A program made the translations under genes and the position numbers. Shown piece after piece: positions 46,301 to 55,781 of a stretch of 64,000 nucleotides of DNA. Each line of letters begins with the position of its first letter. Position 1 is the stretch's first letter. The notes below the pieces were generated by a model that worked only from the letters and a program-made list of their open reading frames with translations, was not told the DNA's origin and ran no database searches. Origin of the DNA: Brassica napus (lineage: Eukaryota; Streptophyta; Magnoliopsida; Brassicales; Brassicaceae); NCBI RefSeq assembly GCF_020379485.1, contig NC_063452.1, positions 34,867,608-34,931,607 of the forward strand, read 5' to 3'.

Positions 46301-47278
46301 CTAGAGATGCGCTGCGTCCATGTAGACGATCTGATCCTCCATCGCAGCATTGTCTAATGGGATTCCGCAATGTATGAAGAACGGGGTAAGTAGGCTCCCA
46401 ACCGTCTCCTTCTTCTTTCCCATTGACTGAAATGGCTTCATTCTAAGCCTGACTATATGCTCAGCAAAGACGGCTACAATGCTGGGCCACGCGTCATCCG
46501 CCGGCTCCTCGATGTTGTCCATGTGAACCAAACTCCTCACTGCGTAGTAAGCTAATGTGAGCTCCAGCACCTGAACCTTATTAGGTTCCATCTTGCACAA
46601 CAGAGTGTTTGCAAGGACCTTCATGAAATAGCGCAGAGTCGGGTGACGGATGTCTGTATGAAGAGCGTTGGCGGAGTCGAAGTAACCAGTAGCTATGTGC
46701 TCACAGAATGTCGAAATCCCTAGAAAGTCTGGTACGATGGAGTGCTGATGCTCGTTTTTGAACCCGTAGATAGTGCTGAGGGTCGAGAGAGGGACTCTGT
46801 AGCGGATGCCGCGATTGAAGAAAGTCAAGACACCCTCGCTAGCATTCTTTGCCCTCTCGTTGGCATAGTAGACGTTCATGGTGGCCATGAACTGACGGAC
46901 CAGCTCCGGATAGAGAACCTGTGGGTTTGTGGCCAAGTTCACTATGCCTAGTTCCACGAACATGTCCTTGAGGCCCGATTTGATGCCTAGGGCGCGGATC
47001 ACGTCTGGATCGACGAACCGCGTAGGCTCAATGGAGACCCTCAGCCACTCATTGTAGAAGATGCTGTCATAGTAGTCCCACACGTCCTCGATCGCACGGT
47101 TTCTACAGGCCGTGCTCTTCGCCGCTTTATAAGTGTCAGCGAAGTTGTCAAAGAGCGGGATAGGTTCGTCTTCACGCTTGCTTGGCCAAGGGTATTGGTC
47201 GCAAACTGGTGGTGGCGGCGGAGCTGCGCTGCCGCCTCCTACGTCGAACCTACGCTTCGTCTTCCTTTCATACATCAT
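46301..47278 (-). CDS. Athila ORF-1 protein, intact (E17)
   Basis: A 325-codon open frame: MMYERKTKRRFDVGGGSAAP, a Pro-rich stretch, then DYYDSIFYNEWLRVSIEPTR, IRALGIKSGLKDMFVELGIV, LTFFNRGIRYRVPLSTLSTIY and TLRYFMKVLANTLLC. This resembles the Arabidopsis retrotransposon ORF-1 (Athila, Pfam PF03078) family. Athila elements carry a protein at this position, 3' of pol, sometimes compared to env. No membrane segment or signal peptide is evident to me. It is the only intact gene of the element, while gag and pol have frameshifts. Function unknown. Confidence 0.8.
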   Translation of the reverse strand: MMYERKTKRRFDVGGGSAAPPPPPVCDQYPWPSKREDEPIPLFDNFADTYKAAKSTACRNRAIEDVWDYYDSIFYNEWLRVSIEPTRFVDPDVIRALGIKSGLKDMFVELGIVNLATNPQVLYPELVRQFMATMNVYYANERAKNASEGVLTFFNRGIRYRVPLSTLSTIYGFKNEHQHSIVPDFLGISTFCEHIATGYFDSANALHTDIRHPTLRYFMKVLANTLLCKMEPNKVQVLELTLAYYAVRSLVHMDNIEEPADDAWPSIVAVFAEHIVRLRMKPFQSMGKKKETVGSLLTPFFIHCGIPLDNAAMEDQIVYMDAAHL

Positions 47279-47453
47279 GATGATGAGCGAGCTAAACGAT
47301 CTAGACGGATAGAAGGTCGAAAATTGAGTTGATTGAGTGAAGAAGTCGCCGGAATTGGCCGAAAAACGAGAGAGAAAATGGATTGGAGTGTGTTCTTAGG
47401 GTTTTCGGGTTTGTGTGAATGTCGACTTAAGTGAGCCCGCGTCTGTTCATTTA

Positions 47454-47870
47454 CTATCGATCGATGGTCTGGGAAAGATGGTCTGCAACTCCGTTTTCTA
47501 CTCCTCTTTTATCTTTTATCTCGATGTCGAATTCTTGAAGTAGAAGGATCCATAGCAGGAGTCGCGGTTTTGGGTCTTTCTTTTGCTTTAAGTATTTAAT
47601 TGCAGCATGGTCGGTGTGGACGATGACTTGCGAACCAACCAGGTACTGACAGAATTTTTCGAGCGTATAAACCACGGCTAGTAGTTCTTTTTCGGTTGTT
47701 GTGTAATTTCTTTGTGCTTCGTCGAGAGTTTGACTGGCATAATAAACTGCATGCAGCTTTTTGTCTTTCCTCTGGCCTAGAACTGCTCCTACAGCGAAAT
47801 CGCTCGCATCGCACATGACTTCAAAAGAAAGATTCCAGTCTTGTGCTTGCACGATGGGGGCAGTTATCAA
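47454..47870 (-). pseudogene. Athila RNase H (E17)
   Basis: The minus strand reads [20 protein letters not shown], then [53 protein letters not shown] and [16 protein letters not shown], then a stop. The catalytic Asp and Glu residues are visible. It ends exactly where integrase should begin. The frame overlaps the RT frame by four bases, so a shift joins them. Confidence 0.85.
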
Positions 47871-48866
47871 GGCTTTCTTATTTCCTCAAAAGACTTTACG
47901 CATTCTGGTGAGAAGTCGAATTTAACTTCTTTACAGAAGAGGAAGGTGAGAAGTCTAGCGATTTTGCTAAAATCTTGTATGAATCTCCTGTAAAATCCGG
48001 CATGCCCGAGGAAACTCCTCACATCTTTTACGTTTGGGGGAGCCGGCAGGCCAGTCATTACCTCAATTTTCGCACGATCTATTTCTATTCCAGCAGCAGA
48101 CACTTTGTGTCTTAGGACGATTCCATCGTTAACCATAAAGTGGCATTTTTCCCAATTCAGAACGAGATCCATTTCATCGCATCTTGCCAAAACTTTACAT
48201 AGGTTATCGAGACAGTTTTTGAAGTTGGATCTATATACTGAGAAATCGTCCATGAAGACTTCCATGAAGTCTTCTATCATATCAGTAAAGATCGACATCA
48301 TGCATCATTGGAAAGTGGCAGGAGCATTACAAAGACCGAATGGTATTCTGCGGTATGCGAATGTTCCGTAAGGGTATGTAAAGATTGTCTTTTCTTGATC
48401 GTCAGGATGTATAGGGATTTGAAAAAATCCAGAGTATCCGTCAAGAAAACAGTAGTATGGTGATTTGCCAATCTTTCAAACATTTGATCAATGAAAGGTA
48501 AAGGGAAGTGATCTTTTCTTGTAGCAGCTTTTAGCTTTCTATAGTCGATACACATTCGATGTCCAATAACGGTTCGCGTGGGAATGAGTTCGTCTTTGTC
48601 ATTCTTCACCATAGTGATTCCGCCCATTTTTGTACAACATGCACGGGGCTAACGCAATTGCTTTCCGAAATCGGGTAAATGACTCCGGCATCTAGAAGTT
48701 TGATTATTTTCTTTTTAACAACTTCTTTCAAGTTCGGATTTAGTCGCCTTTGGTGTTCTACAGACGATTTCGAATCGTCTTCTAGGTGAATCCGGTGCAT
48801 GCAATATCTGGAGAAATGCCAGGAATGTCTTCGAGAGAGTACCCGATGGCCTTCCTGTATTTGCAT
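47867..48866 (-). pseudogene. Athila reverse transcriptase (E17), frameshifted
   Basis: Three frames make up the RT. LNPNLKEVVKKKIIKLLDAGVIYPISES is at 48606-48866. GHRMCIDYRKLKAATRKDHFPLPFID follows at 48298-48627. MEVFMDDFSVYRSNFKNCLD, with an intact F-x-D-D motif, is at 47867-48301. The mid part (about 48350-48430) is garbled by indels. It ends in the thumb (DVRSFLGHAGFYRRFIQDFS). Confidence 0.85.
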
Positions 48867-49057
48867 AGTTTATTTAATAACAGTGCAAGTTCTCCGTTTG
48901 TGAGGTTTGCGTTCACGATTACTGGATATGAATCTTTATAGAGAAAGGCATATTTGAGTCCAGCGGGCAGCTGTTTTAACTCAATCTTCAGTGCTTTTTC
49001 GGGATCCCATTCCTTTGAGAAGGATGGTTGTCATCGATCGACAGATTTTAGTAAGTA
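48867..49057 (-). other. Protease-RT linker of E17
   Basis: Short stretch between the PR and RT frames. It reads as the approach to RT (LKYAFLYKDSYPVIVNANL-like) on the minus strand, with stops. No separate gene. Confidence 0.5.
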
Positions 49058-49747
49058 TCAATCGACGTTGATTTCCGAAGAGTCGTCCTCTATGTCATCA
49101 ACGCTTGCTGTTCCCATGGTCGTGTCCATTAATCGCGTGTAGTCTTCAGCTCTACTATCAACAGTGAAAGATTCCTCTTCATCAGTTGAGAGTACTTTTT
49201 CCAAAGGATCGTCTGAGTATGAATTTATGAATGATCCTTCGGCCAATTCACTGATGTCATCCACGTAGGGTGTCTGTTTATCGATCAAGGGTCGTCTCAT
49301 CAGATTGTTCATATCGAAAGTCATTGGAATGTTTCTAATGTTTAGACATATCCTGCCCTCCTTGACATTGATTATCGCACCAGCAGTGGCTAGGAGTGGT
49401 CTACCCAAAATAACGGGGTCCTTTGGCTCATTTTGGTAAGTTATTTTGGTAGGTTTGAACTTGTCGTACCCTAGGGATATTACGACAGAATGTGGCATCA
49501 GGTTCATGCTGGAACCTAGGTCAGAAAGGGATCGAGGAAAATTTTTATTCCGTATATTGCAATCCAAAACAAAACTGCCTGGATCAGGTCTCTTGATTGG
49601 GGTCTCGCATTGGATTATTGCACTTACTTCCTCAGAAACCATCATGATGCTGCGCTTAGTGGCTGGAAAGCTGTTGGATACCATATCATTTACGTATTTT
49701 TTTATTGAAGGCGATACTTTTATTGCATCACTCAATGGCATTTCCAA
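49058..49747 (-). pseudogene. Athila protease region (E17)
   Basis: A 229-codon open frame on the minus strand: MEMPLSDAIKVSPSIKKYVNDMV, then PGSFVLDCNIRNKNFPRSLSDLGSSMNLMPHSV, where DLGSS is the protease active site in its usual Athila form. Then comes DPVILGRPLLATAGAIINV. The acidic tail ends DIEDDSSEINVD, after which the SID-type repeat reading begins. The frame just upstream is shifted. Confidence 0.8.
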
Positions 49748-49792
49748 CGTGATCTTATCGAATGCTTTCTTGCAGATCGCTTTGTCTAGCTC

Positions 49793-50182
49793 TCACTTAG
49801 TCTGACTCTTGTTAGGAGTGAAGGGTGGTAGAGTCCTATACACTCTTTCAATTGCCGGTTCAGCCGGAGTTGGGAGTCGATCGACATTGTTTCCAGAGTG
49901 TCGATCGATATTGACCATGGTTTGTCGATCGATACTTGTTCTTTCTTGTCGATCGATTTCGGCATCCTCTTCTATTTCTCCTTCTTCTTCCTTGAGTTCG
50001 ATGGCCTTTTCCTCAGTGTTGGGCTTCCCTCTTTCTCGAGGAATTTCTGAGTCGGTACTGGGATCATCGAGGTTTATAGGGTGTGACCTACTTTCACCGG
50101 TTTTCTCAACTACAGCATGTTTCTCTGTGTTGTTGATTTCTATTGCTCTCGGGATGAGGCGTTTTCCGCTTCTCAATAACAC
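49793..50182 (-). pseudogene. Athila gag C-terminal linker with SID repeats (E17)
   Basis: The minus-strand frame opens MLLRSGKRLIPRAIEI, a motif common at this place in Athila. It is followed by a Glu-rich part and by repeats coded by TCGATCGA (EIDRQERTSIDRQTMVNIDRH). The region links gag to protease. It is low-complexity and likely unstructured. Confidence 0.7.
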
Positions 50183-51339
50183 GGCATTAACTTGATGTTT
50201 TGGGTTCGCGTCAGTCTGCCCAAGGAGACGTCATGTCTTTCTTTTGATGGCGGTTGCGTTTCCGCGACCTGACTGTCCAGTCTCCTAATTTGTACACTTA
50301 AAGTGTCTAACTTCCTCATCAGCTCACTGAAGACTATGTCTATCTTTCCGTTCAGGTCAGTGGCAAACTTGCGATTTCTCGTGAAAGCTTGGTTTAGCCT
50401 AGATTTTGCTCTGTCCTGGCGTGATCCAACAGCAGCATCGTAATTTTGGGTAAAGCTATTGGGTTTAGGGTAATTATTTTTCAAGGTATGGCTATCTACG
50501 AAATCTATTTGCTGCTCTAGTTCAGATAGGGTGTCATCATCAATTTGGTAAATCCCAAATTGGTTCTGTCCCTCAAGGGCAGGATGGGGCGAGTCTAGAT
50601 GTTCTCTGATTTTGAGTAAAGGTGACTCGTCAACTGGGTCAGCTTTTCTTCCTAACTCTACGTCCATCATTTCGTAAGATCTACCTGTAGCTATATTTTT
50701 GATCAAATGCTTTGCTTCCTCAGGGTTTCTGGCAATAAAATTCCCTTCACTGGCTGTGTCGAGCGTGATCTGGTAATGAAGGTTAATACCTCCGTAAAAG
50801 GTATTAATGAGTTGCGGCTCTGAATAGCCATGGTGGGGGTCTTCAAGTTGGTAGCTCTTGAATCTTTCCCAGGCGTTTCTGAATGATTCCCGTGGATTTT
50901 GACGGAACGTGGAGATTTTCCTCCTTGCATCCCAGTAGTGCGCCTCATCGAAGAATTGATTTATAAAAGCACTTCTTATCTCTCTCAAACAGGCCAGAGA
51001 TCCTGTTGGTATTTGGTCTAGCCATTTTCTGGCGTCGCCTTCTAAGGAAAAAGGAAAGATTTTACAGCGATTGTACTCGTCATTTATCAATTCTTCAAGA
51101 TATTCGATGTGATCATGTGGTCGCTCTGAGACGGTACCACGGAAAGGGTTTTGACGTACCATGATTAAATATTCGGGACTGATCCCAAATTTCTTGGTAT
51201 CATCTTTTGGTAGTCTAATTGCGGACCTATTGGAATAGGTCCTTCCAGGATTTAAATTGCCTTGCAAAGGCAATTTCCATTCATTATCTCTTTCTGAGAT
51301 AGATTTAATTTGAACAGAGAATTTCTGTCCCATGTTCAC
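50173..51339 (-). CDS. Athila gag (E17)
   Basis: A 388-codon open frame: MNMGQKFSVQIKSI, then PFRGTVSERPHDHIEYLEELI, RCKIFPFSLEGDARKWLDQIP, FINQFFDEAHYWDARRKIST and FRNAWERFKSYQLEDPHHG. This is the gag core of Athila-type elements, forming the virus-like particle. The C-terminal half (SRQDRAKSRLNQAFTRNRK, KLDTLSVQIRRLDSQV) looks like a coiled coil. No zinc knuckle is seen. The frame overlaps the next by ten bases. Confidence 0.8.
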   Translation of the reverse strand: MNMGQKFSVQIKSISERDNEWKLPLQGNLNPGRTYSNRSAIRLPKDDTKKFGISPEYLIMVRQNPFRGTVSERPHDHIEYLEELINDEYNRCKIFPFSLEGDARKWLDQIPTGSLACLREIRSAFINQFFDEAHYWDARRKISTFRQNPRESFRNAWERFKSYQLEDPHHGYSEPQLINTFYGGINLHYQITLDTASEGNFIARNPEEAKHLIKNIATGRSYEMMDVELGRKADPVDESPLLKIREHLDSPHPALEGQNQFGIYQIDDDTLSELEQQIDFVDSHTLKNNYPKPNSFTQNYDAAVGSRQDRAKSRLNQAFTRNRKFATDLNGKIDIVFSELMRKLDTLSVQIRRLDSQVAETQPPSKERHDVSLGRLTRTQNIKLMPCY

Positions 51340-51374
51340 TTATAATTTGGTTATTTGCGTTGCTTAGTTGACCT

Positions 51375-51575
51375 TTAGGTTTCCCTAGGACTACTCTTAC
51401 CATCATTGGTAAGAGAATACTTACCTGCTTCCGGCGGGGTGTTGTCGATCAATGTTTGATGTGCGTTGTCGACCGATATTCCTGTCGACTTGTCGATCGA
51501 TATTGCTTTCGCTCTATCGATCGATATTCCTATCTCTTTGTCGATCGATGTCTGGCCGAAAACCATGTTTTCCAT
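51375..51575 (-). pseudogene. Gag N-terminal SID-repeat peptide (E17)
   Basis: MENMVFGQTSIDKEIGISIDRAKAISIDKS reads on the minus strand from 51575 and stops at 51375. The repeats are coded by ATCGATCGA. A stop separates it from the main gag. The same type of N-terminal repeats precedes the gag of E20 (62054-62338). Confidence 0.6.
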
Positions 51576-51679
51576 CTTGCAGCTCCTGTGTCGGCAGGAA
51601 AAGAGAGGATTTTTTTAGCAAATTTAGCAACAAAATCTAGATTAAATTCTAAACGTAATCTAATGGTAATAAGGAGGAG

Positions 51680-51697
51680 TCCCCGGAAACGGCGCCA
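51680..51697 (-). other. Primer binding site of E17 (tRNA-Asp)
   Basis: On the minus strand TGGCGCCGTTTCCGGGGA, the standard Athila tRNA-Asp primer site (with one T for G), four bases from the LTR. Confidence 0.85.
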
Positions 51698-51701
51698 AAT
51701 T

Positions 51702-53030
51702 TGATATCACTCAAATTACCCTAAGGAGTGAATTACTCTCTCAAATAAGAGGTTCAGATATAGTACTTATGGATCGAATCCACAGAGAGTCTAAAATTAC
51801 TCAATAGATTATGGTCTTGAACTAAATCTAGATTGAATGTTTTATGGGTTTTAAAGCAGTAAATTGGTTGGTGAGCAAGTTTATTGCTCGATTGATTGTT
51901 TTGAGTTTGTTAACGTTTGGTTGAAGTAGCTAGATTAAGGTATATTCTCAGGTATGATAAATAATACTTAATTTGGGAAATTAGGAGTTTATTAATATTA
52001 ATTGTTCTTGAATTAAAACTAAGGTATAATCTTTTTGATTATCTAATCTGGATGTAGGACCTCAACTCTCGTTATTTTAGTCGCAAGAAAGGGTTGATCG
52101 ATAATTCTTTGTGAATATCGATCGATACGCCTTTCAAAATATCGATCGATGGGGCTATCGCTGTGTCGATCGATACTTCTTCCAGAAAGCCTTATGAACG
52201 GGTTTGATTTGTATTCTCTAACTCACTTGACCAACTCTCGTATGTATCTAGTCAGTTAGATCATTCTAGTTATTTTCAGGTATTGAGTCAAGCTATGGCT
52301 TGATCCCAATTAATCCTAGGATTTAAGTTTAATGGGTGATCAATCCTAAACTTAACTTTAATGCATAATGATTGAACTATATTTCTAAACATCCTAACAA
52401 TTGTTGTGTAAGTATTACATTTATCAACCTATTTGAGAAACCTAAATATAACAGTAAAGACTACTCAGACATATTCATGGAACACATGGTTACGATGGTC
52501 TGAATAATACTTAAATAAATTAAATAGCAAAAGTAACAGAAATAATAAAAGCAAGGGAGTTCAAGATCTTCTCTGTTTTGCAGTAGATGATCTATCTCTC
52601 CAATCCTAAGCTCTCCTCTTTCAATGGTGGCTTCTTGCCTCCTCCAAACTAGGTATAAAACGTCTCTAGTCAAGTCTGCCTCTAAAACCATACAAAACCC
52701 TAAATAAATAGCCTAACCGGTGGCCATGGACTAATGATGAAATCTTCTAATTTGTCATTAACTCTCGGATGGCTTCATAATCGATCAATATGAGGGACTT
52801 GACATCTATCGATATTTGGTGGTGACTATCGGTCGATATTGAGCTGCGACGTCGACCATCTCTTGCTTCCAGCGAAGCTCAAAAGATCTCTAAATAGCTC
52901 CAAATACGTCATTTCCTTACAAATAATACCTGGACATGTAAATACTCTAAATAGACTCTATATAGTAATAAATGGATCTTAAAACACTTATAAACCATGG
53001 TTAAAAATGGATAAAATCCATGGTCAATAG
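51702..53030 (-). mobile_element. 5' LTR of E17
   Basis: 1.33 kb, TGATATCACTCAAATTACC to GGTCAATAG on the plus strand. It holds scattered TCGATCGA motifs (about 52090-52175) and no gene. The last bases (CAATAG for CAATCA) differ by one or two from the partner. Confidence 0.85.
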
Positions 53031-53302
53031 GTAGCGACCGACTCGTTCTCGGGTCGGTTGCTAAGTAGCGACCGGCTTTTTCGCGGGTCGGTCGTTATGT
53101 GGCGACCTTGTTTGCATCTTCTTCCAACGGTTCATGAACGTGTTCTTTAGTTTTGATGAATGAACCAAGATTAACGCAATATTTCACCGCAAGAATTTTC
53201 ATAAAAGTAATCTTTATGAATAATACTTTTCGTAAAAATGTTCATGTTAACTTTTACGACATTCAAACGTTAATTCTGTTGCGACCATTTTTGACCCCAA
53301 CA

Positions 53303-53638
53303 TACAATGTATTGAGTATGAACCCTAGTTCGAGCCATCTAGCTCTAATCTCTCAATCTCTAAATCCTTTGTTCTGTGGTTTTTTGGGCCCCCCTTATGT
53401 AGTCGTCTCGAAGTCGGTCTTAGTCGGCCAATATGGTTAAACTCTTCCATATTTGGAAATATGGAAGGTTCCCCGTATCGGAAGATTTCCATTACTCCTG
53501 GAGGAGGGAATAGTCGCGAGGGTCGGACCTGGAGCGTTTCCTAGCGGGGACCCAGTGCATCTCTTAGCGGGGATCCGGAGGTCGTTGTCTTGCCTGTGGA
53601 CTGGGGGAATTCGACACCTGAGTATTTTTTTCCCAACA
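53303..53638 (-). mobile_element. T-type LTR of E15, truncated
   Basis: The plus strand ends ATTTTTTTCCCAACA (53638), the T-type start on the minus strand. The sequence matches the E14 LTR from GAACCCTAGTT on. The end nearest gag is lost where E16 begins. Confidence 0.8.
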
Positions 53639-54966
53639 GTATTTGGAATTTATAGCTGCATCCTTTACTGGGGATTGCCTACATACCCCACGGGAGGGGA
53701 TCAAGCCATTTGTAGTTCATATTGGTGGAGGCACGGAGCCTAGATGGGCGCGTAGCCTGATGAAGGCACGTAGCCTGATGGGCGCGTAGCCTGATGAAGG
53801 CACGTAGCCTGATGGGGGCGCGTAGCCTAATGGAGGCTCGTAGCCTAGATGGAGGCGCGTAGCCTAGATAGAGGTGCGTAGCCTAATGGAGGCACGTAGC
53901 CTAGATGGGAACGTAGCCTGATGGAGGCACGTGGCCTAGTGAGCACATGGCTTTGTAGTTGATAGGAGTCGTCTGTTGTAGAGGGCGCATATCCGGAACA
54001 GATGGTCGGGTCGTCGATGTGCTACAGCGAGCATGAAGTCTCGATATGCTTCAGTGAGCATGATGTGTTCCGGCTGATAAACTGGAGAACGTAACCTGAG
54101 CCAATAAGTGGAGTTGCAGACATGCTTCAGTGAGCATATATATTCATATGATCAATAGTAATCGCAAGGATTTGCCGGTTATTGAGCATGTCGATGAAAA
54201 TGGTCATCTACATATGAAATCTTGCCTTGGTAGCTGTAGAGGTGATGAGCTCGTGTCTCTCTCTATTGTGGACGTCTTGACCTCCCTTGTTTAGGTTTAG
54301 AAACCTTATATTTATAGTAGAAGTCATGCCTTTCTCCTAGAATTTAGAAATATTCAATGTATCTTTCGATAATAGAATATTTCCATTTTTCTAAAGGGCG
54401 GCGTATATATTGGAATACTACATTTTTCTCTTGGATTTAGGAAGTTATCTTCTTGTCTAAGCTGATTACCTTATAAATGGAAGATTTTCATTTATCTTAA
54501 GGCAGGAGAAATCACTCGGCCTGGAAGCCGGAAGCCGGAAGCAGGACCCTGACCCAAAGGCACGACCTTGGAAGCCAGAGACAGGAACCTAGAAGTCGGA
54601 GGCATGAACCTAGAAGCTGGAGTAATTCCTTCATGGATTATTTATCCCCAACAGGATCTACATCAAAAATTACATTCAAATGCTCTGGCCTTTTCTTCGG
54701 GAGAGATCGCCAAGACTACGAGCTTCATCATCTTCGACAAACTCAACAGTTTAAGAATACATTGCTAGGCCCCGGCCTACCTCAGGGGAACCGGTCCTCC
54801 TCCGGGTTCAGAATACGGCTCCGGCCTGAGAGGAACCCGAGACAGCAGGATTACTGGAGCGATGTCCTGCCCAAGAGAAGCCTGCTGAGAATAAGAAATC
54901 CTGGTTGACTCGAGTGCATAGGTTATTCCCCGAGTTTACTGACAAAATCCAGAAGTAAGGGAAAAC
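53639..54966 (+). other. T-type interior remnant with minisatellite
   Basis: No gene. GGATTGCCTACATACC...GGATCAAGCC (53673-53707) is the mirror of the GGCTTGATCC...TACGTAGGCAG motif. A minisatellite follows (53725-53940). The repeated TGCTTCAGTGAGCAT motif lies at 54030-54140, and GGAAGCCGGA-type repeats at 54520-54615. From 54770 the sequence equals the region before the E12 LTR. Confidence 0.6.
53725..53940 (+). repeat. 18-20-bp minisatellite
   Basis: About eleven degenerate units of TGATGGAGGCACGTAGCC. AT-rich sequence follows. Confidence 0.85.
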
Positions 54967-55364
54967 TGTTGGGGAAAAATACTTAGGTATTGAATTTCTC
55001 CAGACCCCGGGCAGGTCCCCTGCAACCATCCCTTACTCCGGGTAAAATGGAAATCTTCTGATATGGGGATCCTTCCATATTTCCGAATATGGAATAGTTT
55101 AACCCTATTGGTCGACTAGAACCAACCTAAGACGACTATATAAGGGGAGCCCAAACCCTAGAACAAGGGATCGACACTTCGAGACTAAGAGACTAGAGCT
55201 AGGCAGCTAGAACTAGGGTTTATACACCAATCTATTATAGTTCCTGCTCTTTGATCTAATAAAACATATCTTCTAGTCTCATTACTCATAAATCCTTACA
55301 AAATACATGGCATGTCCATCGTTCCGTAGTACTCACAAAGATCCTACACAAAAATTCCCTAACA
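54967..55364 (+). mobile_element. T-type 3' LTR (E18)
   Basis: TGTTGGGGAAAAATACTTAGG to TTCCCTAACA, 398 bp, TATATAA at 55137-55143. It follows the conserved T-type end and is a 3' LTR. GTTGC follows; no matching left flank can be judged. Confidence 0.85.
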
Positions 55365-55781
55365 GTTGCCATTGCAAACCCGGAGGTCGCTATTCAGAGA
55401 TTCAGTATGTAGGACCCGGGGGTGAATACCTAAAATCCGAAACTTAGAACCCGGAGGTTTTGTTTAGAACTCTAAGGTTCTTGCTTGTTGAACCCGGAGG
55501 TTCTGTTGATTGAACCTGTGGGTTGTCTGTTTAAATCGGGAGGTTGTTGTTTAAATAAGTAGGTTGTTTATATAAACCCGGAGGTTGATTGTTTAAACAC
55601 GGAGGTTGTTTTCATCGAGATCGTATTCTGCCTCCCTTGGGTAGGCCATTACCGATCTCGGCTAAGGATTCGCATTCCGCCAGTCAGAAGTAGGCCACTA
55701 TCGAGATCATGTGGTGCTGCACTCTGCTTCCTGCAGAAAGCCACTCTCAGTGTTTTATCTCTTGTTGGTGCGACTTCGACC
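55365..55781 (+). repeat. 20-23-bp minisatellite and filler
   Basis: About ten degenerate units based on AACCCGGAGGTTGTTGTTTA lie at 55378-55615. The remaining bases (55616-55781) show two GATCTCGG / GAGATC-like segments and no gene. Confidence 0.8.

Larger units (their letters stand above)
45862..53030 (-). mobile_element. Athila-type element E17, complete ends, no integrase
   Basis: A 7.2-kb minus-strand element flanked by GTAGC (45857-45861 and 53031-53035). On its own strand the order is 5' LTR (51702-53030), tRNA-Asp primer site, gag, protease, RT, RNase H, ORF-1, polypurine tract and 3' LTR (45862-46062). No integrase lies between RNase H (ends 47454) and ORF-1 (starts 47278). The target lies inside a palindrome array. 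Confidence 0.9.
45207..53302 (-). mobile_element. P-type LTR E16, truncated and split by Athila E17
   Basis: Two parts: 45207-45861 and 53031-53302. The second ends TTGACCCCAACA, the P-type terminus. The first contains the TTTTTATCGTAAAGTTTAAATG motif of the E1 LTR (1914-1935). The TSS side (with GGTTCCCACA) is lost. The palindrome array continues across the Athila insertion. The LTR replaces the leader of E15. Confidence 0.8.
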
